A stretch of 64,000 bases of DNA from CAZVCG01 sp964626265 (GCA_964626265.1 CAZVCG010000005.1:1-64000); one strand, 5' to 3'; positions 29,314 to 36,783 are shown, numbered from the stretch's first letter. Program-made: numbers and translations. The notes: generated by a model not told the origin, from the letters alone.

Positions 29314-30205
29314 ACCGGCGGTGAAGTCTTCAACGCTTGCCGAGCATTGGAAACTTTCGCTGGGATTTGCAGCTCTCGGCGCGCTCCTGCTCGGGGTTGC
29401 TCTGCCTGCGGCCGGCGCGCGCATCATCCAGTTATTCGCGGAAGACACGCATCAAAGCATTCTCAACAACAAATCCGTAAGCCATACGGAGCTTGAGAAA
29501 TACATCGCAACGCGTAAGCAGGCATTGGCTTTGCGAGAGACAGGCGTGACACAAGACGATTTGGCCATCGCCTTGATGCTTCGAGCTCATGCCAACATGG
29601 TTAACGCAGCCGTCGCTCAAAACGACATGAAAGAAGCTACGGTCTGGCAAACCTTGTCTTTGGCCCGGGCTCCGGCCAATGCTTTCGGCTGGATGCGGCT
29701 CGCTACGTTGCAGGCCCAAAGCGAGGGCGTTTCGCAGCTTGCGGCTGCGGCGCTCGCTTTGTCGCTGGAAACGGCGCCTTATGAGCCAACCTTATCTTTG
29801 CCGCGTTTAAATCTGGCCATGATGCTTTATGGCGAACTCAGCGCGGATACGAAGGAGAGAATTCCATCCTTGGTCCGAGCCGCATGGGAGAACGAACCCG
29901 AACAACTTGCTGAGACTGCCGAGCGCGATCATTACGTTAGCGTGGTCGAACAAGCTATAATGAACGACAAAACGGCATTGGCGGCCTTTCGAGATCTATT
30001 GCCCAGCAAAAAGAAGGCGGATGAAGAAGCTGCTGCGCGTGAAGTGGAAACCGGGCAAGACGAAACAGAAAATCCATCGTATGCTGCCGAAGAAGAACCC
30101 GGCGAACAGAAGCCTGCCGTCAGCAAAGCCAAAAACAAAACCAGACATCCAATAGAACACCGCCGCAAAAAACTCCCCACAAGCGAGGACGAAACCTCCG
30201 AATAG
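29291..30205 (+). CDS. Membrane-anchored helical-repeat protein, EPS-linked
   Basis: 304 aa if read from ATG 29291 (AGGA just upstream), or 313 aa from ATG 29264. The N-terminus is cytoplasmic, followed by one membrane helix (LSLGFAALGALLLGVALPAAGARII) near 20-44 and then a periplasmic TPR-like region (~60-220). The tail is very charged (Lys/Glu/Arg). The start overlaps wzc, so the two are translationally linked. It is probably an assembly factor of the EPS machine; the family is not recognised. Confidence 0.65.
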   Translation: MQPTTPIKPAVKSSTLAEHWKLSLGFAALGALLLGVALPAAGARIIQLFAEDTHQSILNNKSVSHTELEKYIATRKQALALRETGVTQDDLAIALMLRAHANMVNAAVAQNDMKEATVWQTLSLARAPANAFGWMRLATLQAQSEGVSQLAAAALALSLETAPYEPTLSLPRLNLAMMLYGELSADTKERIPSLVRAAWENEPEQLAETAERDHYVSVVEQAIMNDKTALAAFRDLLPSKKKADEEAAAREVETGQDETENPSYAAEEEPGEQKPAVSKAKNKTRHPIEHRRKKLPTSEDETSE

Positions 30206-30548
30206 GCTTTATCGTTTGCGCTGCGTTGCAACATTGAGGCATTTGAACAACTTGCGTGGTTAAAAGGGGCTGAACCCAAACCCATGATATCATTGAATTA
30301 ATATTTATTGCTTGTCGAGAGCTACCAAAAAGCGGTATTTTTGCAGCGCGGAAACAGGTCCATGGCGATACTGGCCGCAGCGCTTTTATGGCGTTTCCTC
30401 CCTGAACTTTTAGGCCGCGGCTTGTCCGCGGCCTTTTTTTGACAATGGCTGTATATCCGGCTCGAACTGAAAGACAAAGCGTTGCGCGCCGCCGCGTGGA
30501 ATGCTACATCCTGCCTTCCGGTTTTCAGTCCGTTCTGGCTGACAGATT
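30206..30548. other. Intergenic region after the EPS export operon
   Basis: No gene is seen in these 343 bp. They hold the terminator at 30413-30440 and some 200 bp of transcribed 3' sequence before it. I compared the 30300-30400 part with the signal-recognition-particle RNA apical loop and found no match. Confidence 0.5.
30413..30440 (+). terminator. Strong rho-independent terminator
   Basis: GGCCGCGG (30413-30420) pairs with CCGCGGCC (30426-30433) over a 5-nt loop and is followed by seven T. It closes the EPS export transcript about 210 bp after its last gene. It could also end an unrecognised small RNA. Confidence 0.9.
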
Positions 30549-30623
30549 GGGTGCGTAGCTCAGCGGGAGAGCACTACCTTGACATGGTAGGGGTCACAGG
30601 TTCAATCCCTGTCGCACCCACCA
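30549..30623 (+). tRNA. tRNA-Val (anticodon GAC)
   Basis: Acceptor GGGTGCG pairs with CGCACCC, the D arm is GCTCAGCGGGAGAGC, anticodon stem CTACC/GGTAG encloses TTGACAT, and the T arm is CACAG-GTTCAATC-CCTGT. Discriminator A and CCA are encoded. GAC reads GUC/GUU valine codons. IS remnants lie just downstream. Confidence 0.96.
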
Positions 30624-30667
30624 CTTTTTGGGGATCTACCCCAAAGGTTGGGGCACTGAGGATTTAG

Positions 30668-30805
30668 TCATAGGCCGATCTCCTTGAGGTGGCCACACAA
30701 AACGATCACCCGTAATCGGTAATTCTCGAAGTTTCGGAAGCCATAAGCACGGCGCTGGATGAGCTTCATCTTGCGATGAAAGCCCTTGGTGATGCCGTTG
30801 CTGTA
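30668..30805 (-). pseudogene. ISL3-family transposase, C-terminal remnant
   Basis: About 45 codons ending in a typical ISL3-type tail (KMKLIQRRAYGFRNFENYR). The upstream part is cut off at 30805, where hairpin repeat copy C begins. The motif normally read SNGxTEG, which carries the third catalytic acid, is SNGITKG here: Glu is replaced by Lys. It is therefore doubly dead. It sits 45 bp from tRNA-Val. Confidence 0.7.
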
Positions 30806-30929
30806 GGGGGACACAATAAAAATGGCTCCGCCAATCATTTGGCTTTTGAACGGCCTTCTGTTGCCTTTTTTCTTGTGTCCCCATTGCTTCCTTTCATCTG
30901 CTTGTTGATCCAATAAAAAGATAAACGGC
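30806..30929 (+). repeat. Hairpin repeat, copy C
   Basis: Matches copy B (4441-4563) along its whole length with a few changes. Its inverted-repeat arms have mismatches (AAAAATGGC on the left, TTTTTTCTTG on the right), so this copy has decayed. It lies exactly at the broken end of the ISL3 remnant, with IS4-like remnant sequence on the other side. That suggests it inserted into older mobile DNA. Confidence 0.8.
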
Positions 30930-31287
30930 AATAATATCGATCGATTAGGCTTCATGTTGGGGTCGAGAAGGATTGCAAAAACATTTTTTGTGAGGTCGAT
31001 ATGGGCCGAAGCGAGGAGTTTGTTGATTGTCTCAAGGACTCGCTGGAAGATTGATTTCGCCAATCGTCCATGTTTTTCACCGCCGTCTCTTTGAGTTTTG
31101 TTCCCTAAAATCCCGTTTTATATGCGACTGCCGCCGCGAGCATCGTTGCCGCCAGCCATGTCAGCGTTTTACGTCTTGTCGCGGCAAGGTGGAGGCGCTT
31201 TTCTGTGAAACCGGATAAGGTTTTGGACAGTATCTCTTGTATTTTGGGCTCCTTCCTTGACGGGAAAGAACCCTTGCCTTGAATCAA
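30930..31287 (-). pseudogene. Possible IS4-like transposase remnant
   Basis: On the minus strand, 31287-31140 encodes LSKTLSGFTEKRLHLAATRR followed by a hydrophobic stretch, resembling the N-terminus of IS4-type transposases. After a frame break, 31075-30932 encodes KHGRLAKSIFQRVLETIN, resembling the C-terminal part. The DDE core is missing. No other gene is supported up to 31375. The family assignment rests on recall of motifs and is tentative. Confidence 0.35.
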
Positions 31288-31375
31288 TTCAGGGCTTTAT
31301 CCAAATGTGTCCGGTACTGTGGGTGTTTCCTAACCGACATGTCTTTCCTTTTCTTTCAAATTGCAATGGAGTTCG

Positions 31376-31795
31376 TCACTTGACGACCAGAACAGGACAC
31401 GGCGCAAGCTGGACCAGCCGGTTAGTCGTGCCTCCGATCACTCTATTATAGAGTGCGGAATGCCCCATAAATCCGATGATCAAAAGATCGATGGCCTTAC
31501 GTTCGATAAAATTGACTATTTTCGGCACGACATGGCCAGAAGTAAGATGCACATCAAATTTGACTTGCGCTTCTTTGGCCTTTGCGCGCGCATGACCCGT
31601 TATCCGGTTGAACTTCCCGTTCAGGTCTTTCTTTTCCTCGATCATTTCATCCATGGAGGAGGGAAAGCTGGGCAATTCCTCCACACAGATCATCGTCAAT
31701 TCCGCTTTATATTGCCGTGCAAGAGCAAGAGCGGCGTCGAATGCCTTCGCCGCTCCCTCAGAGCCGTCACTGGCGATCAGGATTTTTTTGAACAT
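31376..31795 (-). CDS. Universal stress protein (UspA domain)
   Basis: 139 aa, a single UspA domain. It begins FKKILIASDGSEGAAKAFDAAL and carries the ATP-binding loop G-x2-G-x9-G (GFMGHSALYNRVIGGTTNR). It is last in the minus-strand run, 3 bp after the antiporter gene, so it is co-transcribed with it behind fluoride riboswitch 1. Both UspA and Na+/H+ antiporter genes are reported among genes linked to crcB-motif RNAs, which supports the assignment. Confidence 0.88.
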   Translation of the reverse strand: MFKKILIASDGSEGAAKAFDAALALARQYKAELTMICVEELPSFPSSMDEMIEEKKDLNGKFNRITGHARAKAKEAQVKFDVHLTSGHVVPKIVNFIERKAIDLLIIGFMGHSALYNRVIGGTTNRLVQLAPCPVLVVK

Positions 31796-31798
31796 GTT

Positions 31799-32971
31799 CT
31801 AAGCCTCCTTTTTGAGATTTGCTGGCGCAGGCGCGGCTTGATCCTCGATGCGGCGTCCTGGGCTGGGCTGGAACCAGCGCTGGGCGATTAGCGTAGGAAC
31901 TACGGCGCTGCCGATTACGGCGGTAACCAAGATTGTGTACTGATGTTTGTCGATGATGTTGTTGGTGAGGCCGAACAAGGCCGAGATCGTGCCAAAAGTC
32001 AGGCCCGTGGACATCAGCAGCGTCGTATACATGCCCTCGCGTTTTTTAAAATGGAAAACATTCGTCAGCGGCAAAATGCCAATAAACTTCGTCGCCATCT
32101 TGATAACGAGAAACACGGCGATTAACTGGGAGGAAGTAACGACCGCGTGAAAATCGACGAGCGACCCCGCTTTCAGAAAATAGAAAGGCGTTAATATCGT
32201 GAAGGCAATGATCCGCATACGGTGAGGCAGTTCAGGATCGGCGAGAAAAGCCGGAGCCAACGCCATGCCGACGAGATAGGCAGGTAAAACAGCTTCACTT
32301 CCTGCAAGAGTCGCCATGCCGCCCAGGCCGAGCAGTATCAGCGCGACAAATTTGGTTTCGGGTTCACTGACCCTGTGGCCGACTTTGCCGAAAAACCACG
32401 GCGCGAAACGCGGCAGTAAAAATAGCGCTATGGCCGTCAATGCGCCAAATATCGCCATAAGGTAATCGAAGTGTGCGAAAACAATGCCAAGAGCGAGCAC
32501 TGTGCCGAGATCGTTAATGAAGCAGGCCGCGAGAATGATTTTGCCCATCTCGGTCTTGTTGTAGCCCGTATCGACCATGACCGCGTAAACGACTGCAACC
32601 GAAGTAGTGGAAAGAGAAATCGCGGCAATCTGAGCTTCCGGCCATCCCCAGCCGATGAAGTAATGCGCGTAAATAAGGACGCCAAGGTAGGGAGACAGAA
32701 AGCCGATGACACCTATGCTCATGCTCGACCAGAAGTGCCTTCGAACGACTCTGCTGTCGATTTCAGTTCCGGCGAGGAAGGTAAGAAGGATCGCGCCAAA
32801 CCCGGCAAGAAAATTGACCCATTGGGTAATCTCAAGCCCGATAAAATTGCCGGCTATGGCCCCTACCATAATCTCGACAAGAGCCACCGACATGGCGACC
32901 CGAATTGAGATGATTGAAGCCAGCAGCGCGAGGCCCAACCAAAGAGATGAGGCCAGCCATACGTTGTCCAT
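31799..32971 (-). CDS. Cation/proton antiporter (CPA superfamily)
   Basis: 390 aa with about 12 membrane helices. The conserved NDLGTVLALG segment carries the paired Asn-Asp of CPA-type exchangers. It lacks the cytosolic TrkA-N domain of KefB/KefC. It would exchange H+ for Na+ or K+ across the inner membrane. AGGAG lies 11 bp before ATG 32971 and is inside a stem with the riboswitch 3' end, so translation should depend on fluoride. It is neither CrcB/Fluc nor CLC-F; direct fluoride transport is unproven. Confidence 0.82.
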   Translation of the reverse strand: MDNVWLASSLWLGLALLASIISIRVAMSVALVEIMVGAIAGNFIGLEITQWVNFLAGFGAILLTFLAGTEIDSRVVRRHFWSSMSIGVIGFLSPYLGVLIYAHYFIGWGWPEAQIAAISLSTTSVAVVYAVMVDTGYNKTEMGKIILAACFINDLGTVLALGIVFAHFDYLMAIFGALTAIALFLLPRFAPWFFGKVGHRVSEPETKFVALILLGLGGMATLAGSEAVLPAYLVGMALAPAFLADPELPHRMRIIAFTILTPFYFLKAGSLVDFHAVVTSSQLIAVFLVIKMATKFIGILPLTNVFHFKKREGMYTTLLMSTGLTFGTISALFGLTNNIIDKHQYTILVTAVIGSAVVPTLIAQRWFQPSPGRRIEDQAAPAPANLKKEA

Positions 32972-32977
32972 TAGACG

Positions 32978-33048
32978 CTCCTGTGGTGTTTTGTTTTTAG
33001 CACAGGAGTCATCAGCCCTAAGGGCGTTTGAAGGGGAACTCCATCCCC
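32978..33048 (-). promoter_or_regulatory. Fluoride (crcB) riboswitch 1 with RBS-masking platform
   Basis: On the minus strand the aptamer spans 33048-33003. It has the crcB-motif order GGGGATGGAGTTCCCC, AAACGCCC, GGGCTGATGACTCCTG. The final CTCCTGTG (33008-33001 on the complement) can instead pair perfectly with CACAGGAG (32985-32978), which contains the antiporter's ribosome site, over a 15-nt loop. With fluoride bound the CTCCT segment should be held in the aptamer and the site freed. The aptamer match is seen; the switch is inferred. Confidence 0.85.
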
Positions 33049-33084
33049 TTGGGGACGTTATAGGAGATTCTTCTTATCAGTAAA

Positions 33085-33501
33085 TTATACAACTTCCAAT
33101 TCAAAAAATGGTCGTTTACCTTGCGTCCTTCGGGCTTTTGCACAGCTTTCCCGGATCTTTTGAGCCGCGCTTCCCTGTCCATTTTTTGACAGCCCATTCA
33201 TTGCTCCGATCGCTTCAATGATAGCTGCTTGTTGAAAAGGCGAGAAATCCTTGATAAACGCGATGCACTTTTCCGCAAACCCGGCATCAGACAATATTTC
33301 AACGACGCGGGGTTTGGACAATAAAGCCGCCCGATTTTCCGTTTCCTGTTTACCCAACCAAGCAACCGTCTTTTCTGCGGTCCCGTTTTTCACAAGATCG
33401 TACACATGAAATGGAAAAACAGAAACATGTTCAGGGTCTCCCGAATTAAAAGGGGTTTCCCCGATATACAGTTCGTCGTTTTTGAATGATAGACTAATCA
33501 C
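33085..33501 (-). CDS. Unknown 138-aa protein behind its own fluoride riboswitch
   Basis: Starts at GTG 33501 behind GGAGGA, 3 nt away; longer upstream readings run through the riboswitch leader and are not used. The first ~50 residues are strand-rich (MISLSFKNDELYIGETPF). The rest is helical, with a Lys/Arg-rich segment near the end. No signal or membrane segment, so cytoplasmic. I do not recognise the family. A single-gene riboswitch with a terminator sits directly upstream, and another riboswitch follows 36 bp after its stop. Confidence 0.7.
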   Translation of the reverse strand: MISLSFKNDELYIGETPFNSGDPEHVSVFPFHVYDLVKNGTAEKTVAWLGKQETENRAALLSKPRVVEILSDAGFAEKCIAFIKDFSPFQQAAIIEAIGAMNGLSKNGQGSAAQKIRESCAKARRTQGKRPFFELEVV

Positions 33502-33547
33502 AGTTCCTCCAACGTTAACATCGTTGTTATACGCGTGGAAAGGGCAT

Positions 33548-33571
33548 AAAAAAACCGCCGTATGGCAGTTT
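33548..33571 (-). terminator. Riboswitch-controlled attenuator
   Basis: Read on the minus strand, AAACTGCC (33571-33564) pairs with GGCGGTTT (33559-33552) over loop ATAC and is followed by a run of T to 33548. The same AAACT can instead pair within AGTTTTATCGATAAACT just upstream, which would undo the terminator. The site therefore looks like the off-switch of riboswitch 2. Confidence 0.75.
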
Positions 33572-33606
33572 ATCGATAAAACTCCTACCACACGCATTCC
33601 ACGTAG

Positions 33607-33652
33607 CAGGAGTCATCAGCCCTAAGGGCGTTTGAAGGGGAACTCCATCCCC
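33607..33652 (-). promoter_or_regulatory. Fluoride (crcB) riboswitch 2
   Basis: The aptamer is nearly identical to riboswitch 1 (GGGGATGGAGTTCCCC, AAACGCCC, GGGCTGATGACTCCTG). It lies 39 bp after the HEAT-Nudix stop codon, so it may act inside a longer transcript. Its ACTCCT..TAC segment can pair with GTA..GGAGT (33588-33581 region), leaving the terminator at 33548-33571 free to form. Fluoride binding would favour the alternative antiterminator hairpin. Mechanism inferred from pairing. Confidence 0.88.
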
Positions 33653-33691
33653 TTTTGATCCTAGAAACGCTAGCCGATCCAGATGGACTCG

Positions 33692-35050
33692 TCAATCGCT
33701 TCGCTCATCTCGATAAAACAGTTTACCATGTTTGCGGCCGAATTCCTCAAGCACAGCCTCATAAATGGACCGCTTGAACGCAACTGCTTCGGCGATGACT
33801 TCGTTCGGCGTTGCCCAGCGCCATGCCTGGAACTCCGGATGATCCTTACCGATATTGATATCGCTGTCTTGGCCTATAAAGCGCATCAAGAACCACTTTT
33901 GCCGCTGCCCTCGATAAGCAAGCGTCCGATCATTAATCACAGCATCGGGCGGATAATCATATTCGTACCAATCGGCGCTTTCATCTATAATCTCGGCTTT
34001 ATCGGTGCCAATCTCTTCCGATAGTTCGCGTAAAGCCGCTGCCTGAGGTTTTTCGTCCATGTCAATGCCTCCTTGGGGCATTTGCCAACCTCCACTGCCA
34101 TATCCTTGCCGTTGAGCCAGAAAAATTAGCCCATGATCGTTAACAAGCGTTATTCCTGCGCAGGGACGATAGGGCATGTCGTTTTTTCCTTTTCCCATAA
34201 GAGAACAATAGATCGATAGCCGGTCGAACAAACTTTTTATTTCAGATCGCAAACGCCAATCGTTATTACTGAATAGTGCGATGAGCCTATCTACAATCTG
34301 TCGGCGTTCGGCAACGGAACATTTGGGCATACAGAGAGAACAAGCCGTAAAGGCGATCCATGGGTCGTTATCATCCGTTAACCGCCAAAGCTCTCGAGGC
34401 AATTCATCGTCGCGATAGAGTTCCGCAAACAGGTTTAAGGCGCTCCGTCTTTGCCGGTGGCTGGTTTCGGATTCGTTTTCACCTATATCTTGACGAGTCG
34501 CCAATTTCAGAAGGGCGGGACAAGCTCTCGCCCCGAGCTTGATAAAAGCGTTCTCGGCTGCATGTCGACAGAAGTCTTCAGCTAATGCTACAGAGAATAC
34601 AGGCATAGCCTCTTCGCGGCGATAGTCCCCTAACGCTTCTATAACGCCGGGCAGGAGTTTGTTTTCCGCCGTTCTCAAAAGAAGCGAAAACATCTCTTCG
34701 CTTTTCCACGCCGTTAAAGCGCGCGCAGCGGCGCTTGCAACGGCATCTTCACCGGTCTGCTCGACCGGATCGTCATATGTACGCAGATTGGTTAAAATTT
34801 CCGTAAGCGCTTCCTTGGCCCCCAGAGCCGCCAACGCGGTAATAGCCTGACACCTGGGCTGGTACATTCCGCTTGGATCGCGTGTAAAAACGTAATCGCG
34901 GAGCGGCTTTATGGCTGCATGACCACAGGAGATAAGTTCAACCACAGCATGATCGCCTTCGCGCAGGTTACGCAATTTGGCGATCGCTTCGTAGATGCGC
35001 CGCTCCAGATCGCCGGAAACTGTGTCGGTCATAGTCTCCATCGTCTTCAT
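33692..35050 (-). CDS. HEAT-repeat protein fused to RppH-type Nudix hydrolase
   Basis: 452 aa. Residues ~15-285 form HEAT-like helical repeats (CQAITALAALGAKEAL, AAARALTAWKSEEM). From Met292 (MPYRPCAGITLVN) the protein is a full RppH-like Nudix domain. Its Nudix box at 327-349 fits G-x5-E-x7-REUxEExGU, with REL at 341-343 and EE at 345-346. RppH removes pyrophosphate from RNA 5' ends; here the substrate may differ. ATG 35050 overlaps the previous stop as ATGA, so translation is coupled. Confidence 0.85.
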   Translation of the reverse strand: MKTMETMTDTVSGDLERRIYEAIAKLRNLREGDHAVVELISCGHAAIKPLRDYVFTRDPSGMYQPRCQAITALAALGAKEALTEILTNLRTYDDPVEQTGEDAVASAAARALTAWKSEEMFSLLLRTAENKLLPGVIEALGDYRREEAMPVFSVALAEDFCRHAAENAFIKLGARACPALLKLATRQDIGENESETSHRQRRSALNLFAELYRDDELPRELWRLTDDNDPWIAFTACSLCMPKCSVAERRQIVDRLIALFSNNDWRLRSEIKSLFDRLSIYCSLMGKGKNDMPYRPCAGITLVNDHGLIFLAQRQGYGSGGWQMPQGGIDMDEKPQAAALRELSEEIGTDKAEIIDESADWYEYDYPPDAVINDRTLAYRGQRQKWFLMRFIGQDSDINIGKDHPEFQAWRWATPNEVIAEAVAFKRSIYEAVLEEFGRKHGKLFYRDERSD

Positions 35051-35745
35051 TTAACCCGTCTGACAAAACTCAGGTTGACCAAGCCCGCCATAAGTTTCAC
35101 GCCACTTATCGCAGCGCGATGTTCATTCTCGTTGATTGAGTCTCTATCCATTTTGTCATGCTTTGATCTGTAATTTTTCATATCCTCAGCGACTCGTTTT
35201 AGATATCGCGCCTGACGCGCCAATAAGCCGCAGATGAGGACAGGGTTATCGAGTGCACCAATTAGGCCTAAAAGATGACGGAGGCACAGAGCCGATATGC
35301 TGTCCGTCGCGCTATCGCCGTTTATTTGCTGAACAGCGACCGCGATGGCTTCTGCCTCTGCATGCGCGCAAACCTCGCAGATCGAGCAAGAACTGTCCGT
35401 AGGAAGCAGCGCCTCAATTTTTGCGATGCTCTCCTCTCGAGGATCCGTAAGCTGAAACAGATATTCGGCCCAATACTCCAGAACGGCGCTGTACGATATG
35501 CACAGACTGCGCGTATCCGCCATCGAGGCATATTGCCACGTGTGGAGGGCGCAAAGCCCCCCATTTTTGGCAAGCATTTCGCGTTTGAGGGGGTCGGCGA
35601 CAACATCATGCTGAAAGCTGCAGATAAATTTAAATCGTTCTTGATCAACAGTACGGCAAATTTGGCAAAACGGAACAAACCCTTCCGATTTGCAGGCCGA
35701 CGACTGTTTTTCAAGCTCTTGCGCAAGATAAGACTCAGTCATCAT
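35047..35745 (-). CDS. Cys/His-rich, probably zinc-binding protein of unknown function
   Basis: About 232 aa. Two similar modules are visible: FCQIC followed by GGLCALH, and CSICEVC followed by ALCLRH. Each pairs a CxxC with a CxxH, which suggests structural zinc sites in a helical protein. It is soluble, with no signal. The start is uncertain: ATG 35745 or 35742 near the end of the upstream gene (11- or 8-bp overlap), or ATG 35769. The stop overlaps the HEAT-Nudix start (ATGA). The pattern loosely recalls DUF6062-type proteins; I cannot confirm that. Confidence 0.65.
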   Translation of the reverse strand: MMTESYLAQELEKQSSACKSEGFVPFCQICRTVDQERFKFICSFQHDVVADPLKREMLAKNGGLCALHTWQYASMADTRSLCISYSAVLEYWAEYLFQLTDPREESIAKIEALLPTDSSCSICEVCAHAEAEAIAVAVQQINGDSATDSISALCLRHLLGLIGALDNPVLICGLLARQARYLKRVAEDMKNYRSKHDKMDRDSINENEHRAAISGVKLMAGLVNLSFVRRVK

Positions 35746-36559
35746 CAAGCCATTGTGGGCGACCCACATTGCAAGATTCGTAGAGCTGGCGGAACAATGG
35801 GGCCAACACTTTCGCCGGAGATTTATTTTTGAATTCGCCTTCCGCAGTTATACTGTTAACTTCGCATTTTCCTATGCCTTCCGAGTGCGCGTAAAAACTG
35901 TAGGGGATAAAAGGAACGCGCAAAGCTTCGCCCTCAATGCCTTCCAGCCCCGCCATCCACCTATAGGGAGGATTTATTCCAAGCCTTTTAAGAAAAAACA
36001 CATAGCCGGCCAAAGCTCTTCGCATGTATTTTTCAATGATTGGGGGGATGCCCGATCCGGCCAAAATCCTGAGTGAATGCGCATCGATTCCCCAGAACTC
36101 GCCCGTAGAGAAAATAAAGGAAAGCAAATCCGCAGTTAGTATCTTGTCATCGATATGCACATTTTTCGGTCTTGCCTGTGGGTTGTACACATCTTCTATT
36201 TGGGGAGCTATGTTGCCTACGCTTGCGTAAGAACCGTACCCGTCTTCCGCTCGAATGTGGAATATATCGCCATGGATCAAGTCGAAGCCGAGCGGCATCA
36301 ACAACGGGTAACCGTTGGCCATCCTTCTTAATTTTTCAATTTCAAACGTTCTATCGGGTTTTTCCGCGGACATAACGCGTAGCCAAATGGTCGGGCCTTT
36401 GCTGAGCCAGACTTCCTTGCCGATTTTGTCGTGCCTAAATGGAAGAATGTCATCAAATACGCCCAGCGGTTCGCCTTCGGCACGAAAGCTGGCTTGCGAT
36501 TTGGACCCTTTAATGGGAGTGGCCGAGGATAAGAGCTTGTTTTCGCTTACGATTTCCAT
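35735..36559 (-). CDS. Unknown 274-aa protein, first gene of the minus-strand fluoride operon
   Basis: Starts at ATG 36559 behind AAAGAGG; the longer reading to 36637 enters the riboswitch leader. It is a soluble protein with aromatic-rich blocks (WLSKGPTIWLRVM, GYPLLMPLGFDL, FWGIDAHSLRILAGSG). It has no signal, membrane segment or motif I know. It heads the run of overlapping genes leading to the Cys/His protein and the HEAT-Nudix fusion, so the three products likely work together. Confidence 0.65.
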   Translation of the reverse strand: MEIVSENKLLSSATPIKGSKSQASFRAEGEPLGVFDDILPFRHDKIGKEVWLSKGPTIWLRVMSAEKPDRTFEIEKLRRMANGYPLLMPLGFDLIHGDIFHIRAEDGYGSYASVGNIAPQIEDVYNPQARPKNVHIDDKILTADLLSFIFSTGEFWGIDAHSLRILAGSGIPPIIEKYMRRALAGYVFFLKRLGINPPYRWMAGLEGIEGEALRVPFIPYSFYAHSEGIGKCEVNSITAEGEFKNKSPAKVLAPLFRQLYESCNVGRPQWLDDD

Positions 36560-36641
36560 GCCGTGCCTCTTTCCGGCTTTAGCCGGATATAATCCGAGCG
36601 TGAAAACGGCATAAAAGATCCCGCCATGCGCTTTCACGCGG

Positions 36642-36687
36642 CAGGAGTCATCATCCCTTTCGGGCAGTATCGGGGAACTCCATCCCT
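36642..36687 (-). promoter_or_regulatory. Fluoride (crcB) riboswitch 3
   Basis: Minus-strand aptamer with GGGATGGAGTTCCCC, ACTGCCCGAAAGGGATGATGA and the invariant-looking ACTCCTGCC end. It begins a few bases after the promoter at 36697-36725 and precedes the 274-aa gene. Downstream GCGTGAAA..TTTTCACGC and CCGGC-TAAA-GCCGG stems lie before the ribosome site. No U-tract is seen, so control is probably translational; the exact switch is unclear. Confidence 0.82.
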
Positions 36688-36696
36688 ATTGGCTGA

Positions 36697-36725
36697 AATT
36701 TACAGAACTTAATCCTTCAAGTCAA
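36697..36725 (-). promoter_or_regulatory. Sigma-70-like promoter, minus-strand fluoride operon
   Basis: On the minus strand TTGACT (36725-36720) and TAAATT (36702-36697) are exactly 17 bp apart. Transcription would start near 36690, just at the 5' edge of riboswitch 3. Confidence 0.65.
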
Positions 36726-36754
36726 TTAAAGTATTTAAGAATGACAGTAAGCAT

Positions 36755-36783
36755 TTGACGCCTAAAGAAACCGGGCTTACCCT
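36755..36783 (+). promoter_or_regulatory. Sigma-70-like promoter, plus-strand fluoride operon
   Basis: TTGACG (36755-36760) and TACCCT (36778-36783) are 17 bp apart. The start would fall near 36790, about 14 bases before riboswitch 4. It is back-to-back with the minus-strand promoter, 29 bp away. Confidence 0.55.

Noticed and set aside
30300..30440. Small SRP (4.5S) RNA ending at the strong terminator
   Set aside because: The conserved apical loop sequence is not present. The terminator is better explained as the end of the EPS transcript.
33003..33048. Alternative reading of the repeated GACTCC-type motifs as mini-ykkC or a transposon-derived repeat
   Set aside because: The order of GGnnATGG, the paired second stem and TGATGACTCCT matches the crcB RNA. 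Each copy lies in the leader position of a gene on the matching strand, and the mini-ykkC tandem ACGR hairpins are absent.
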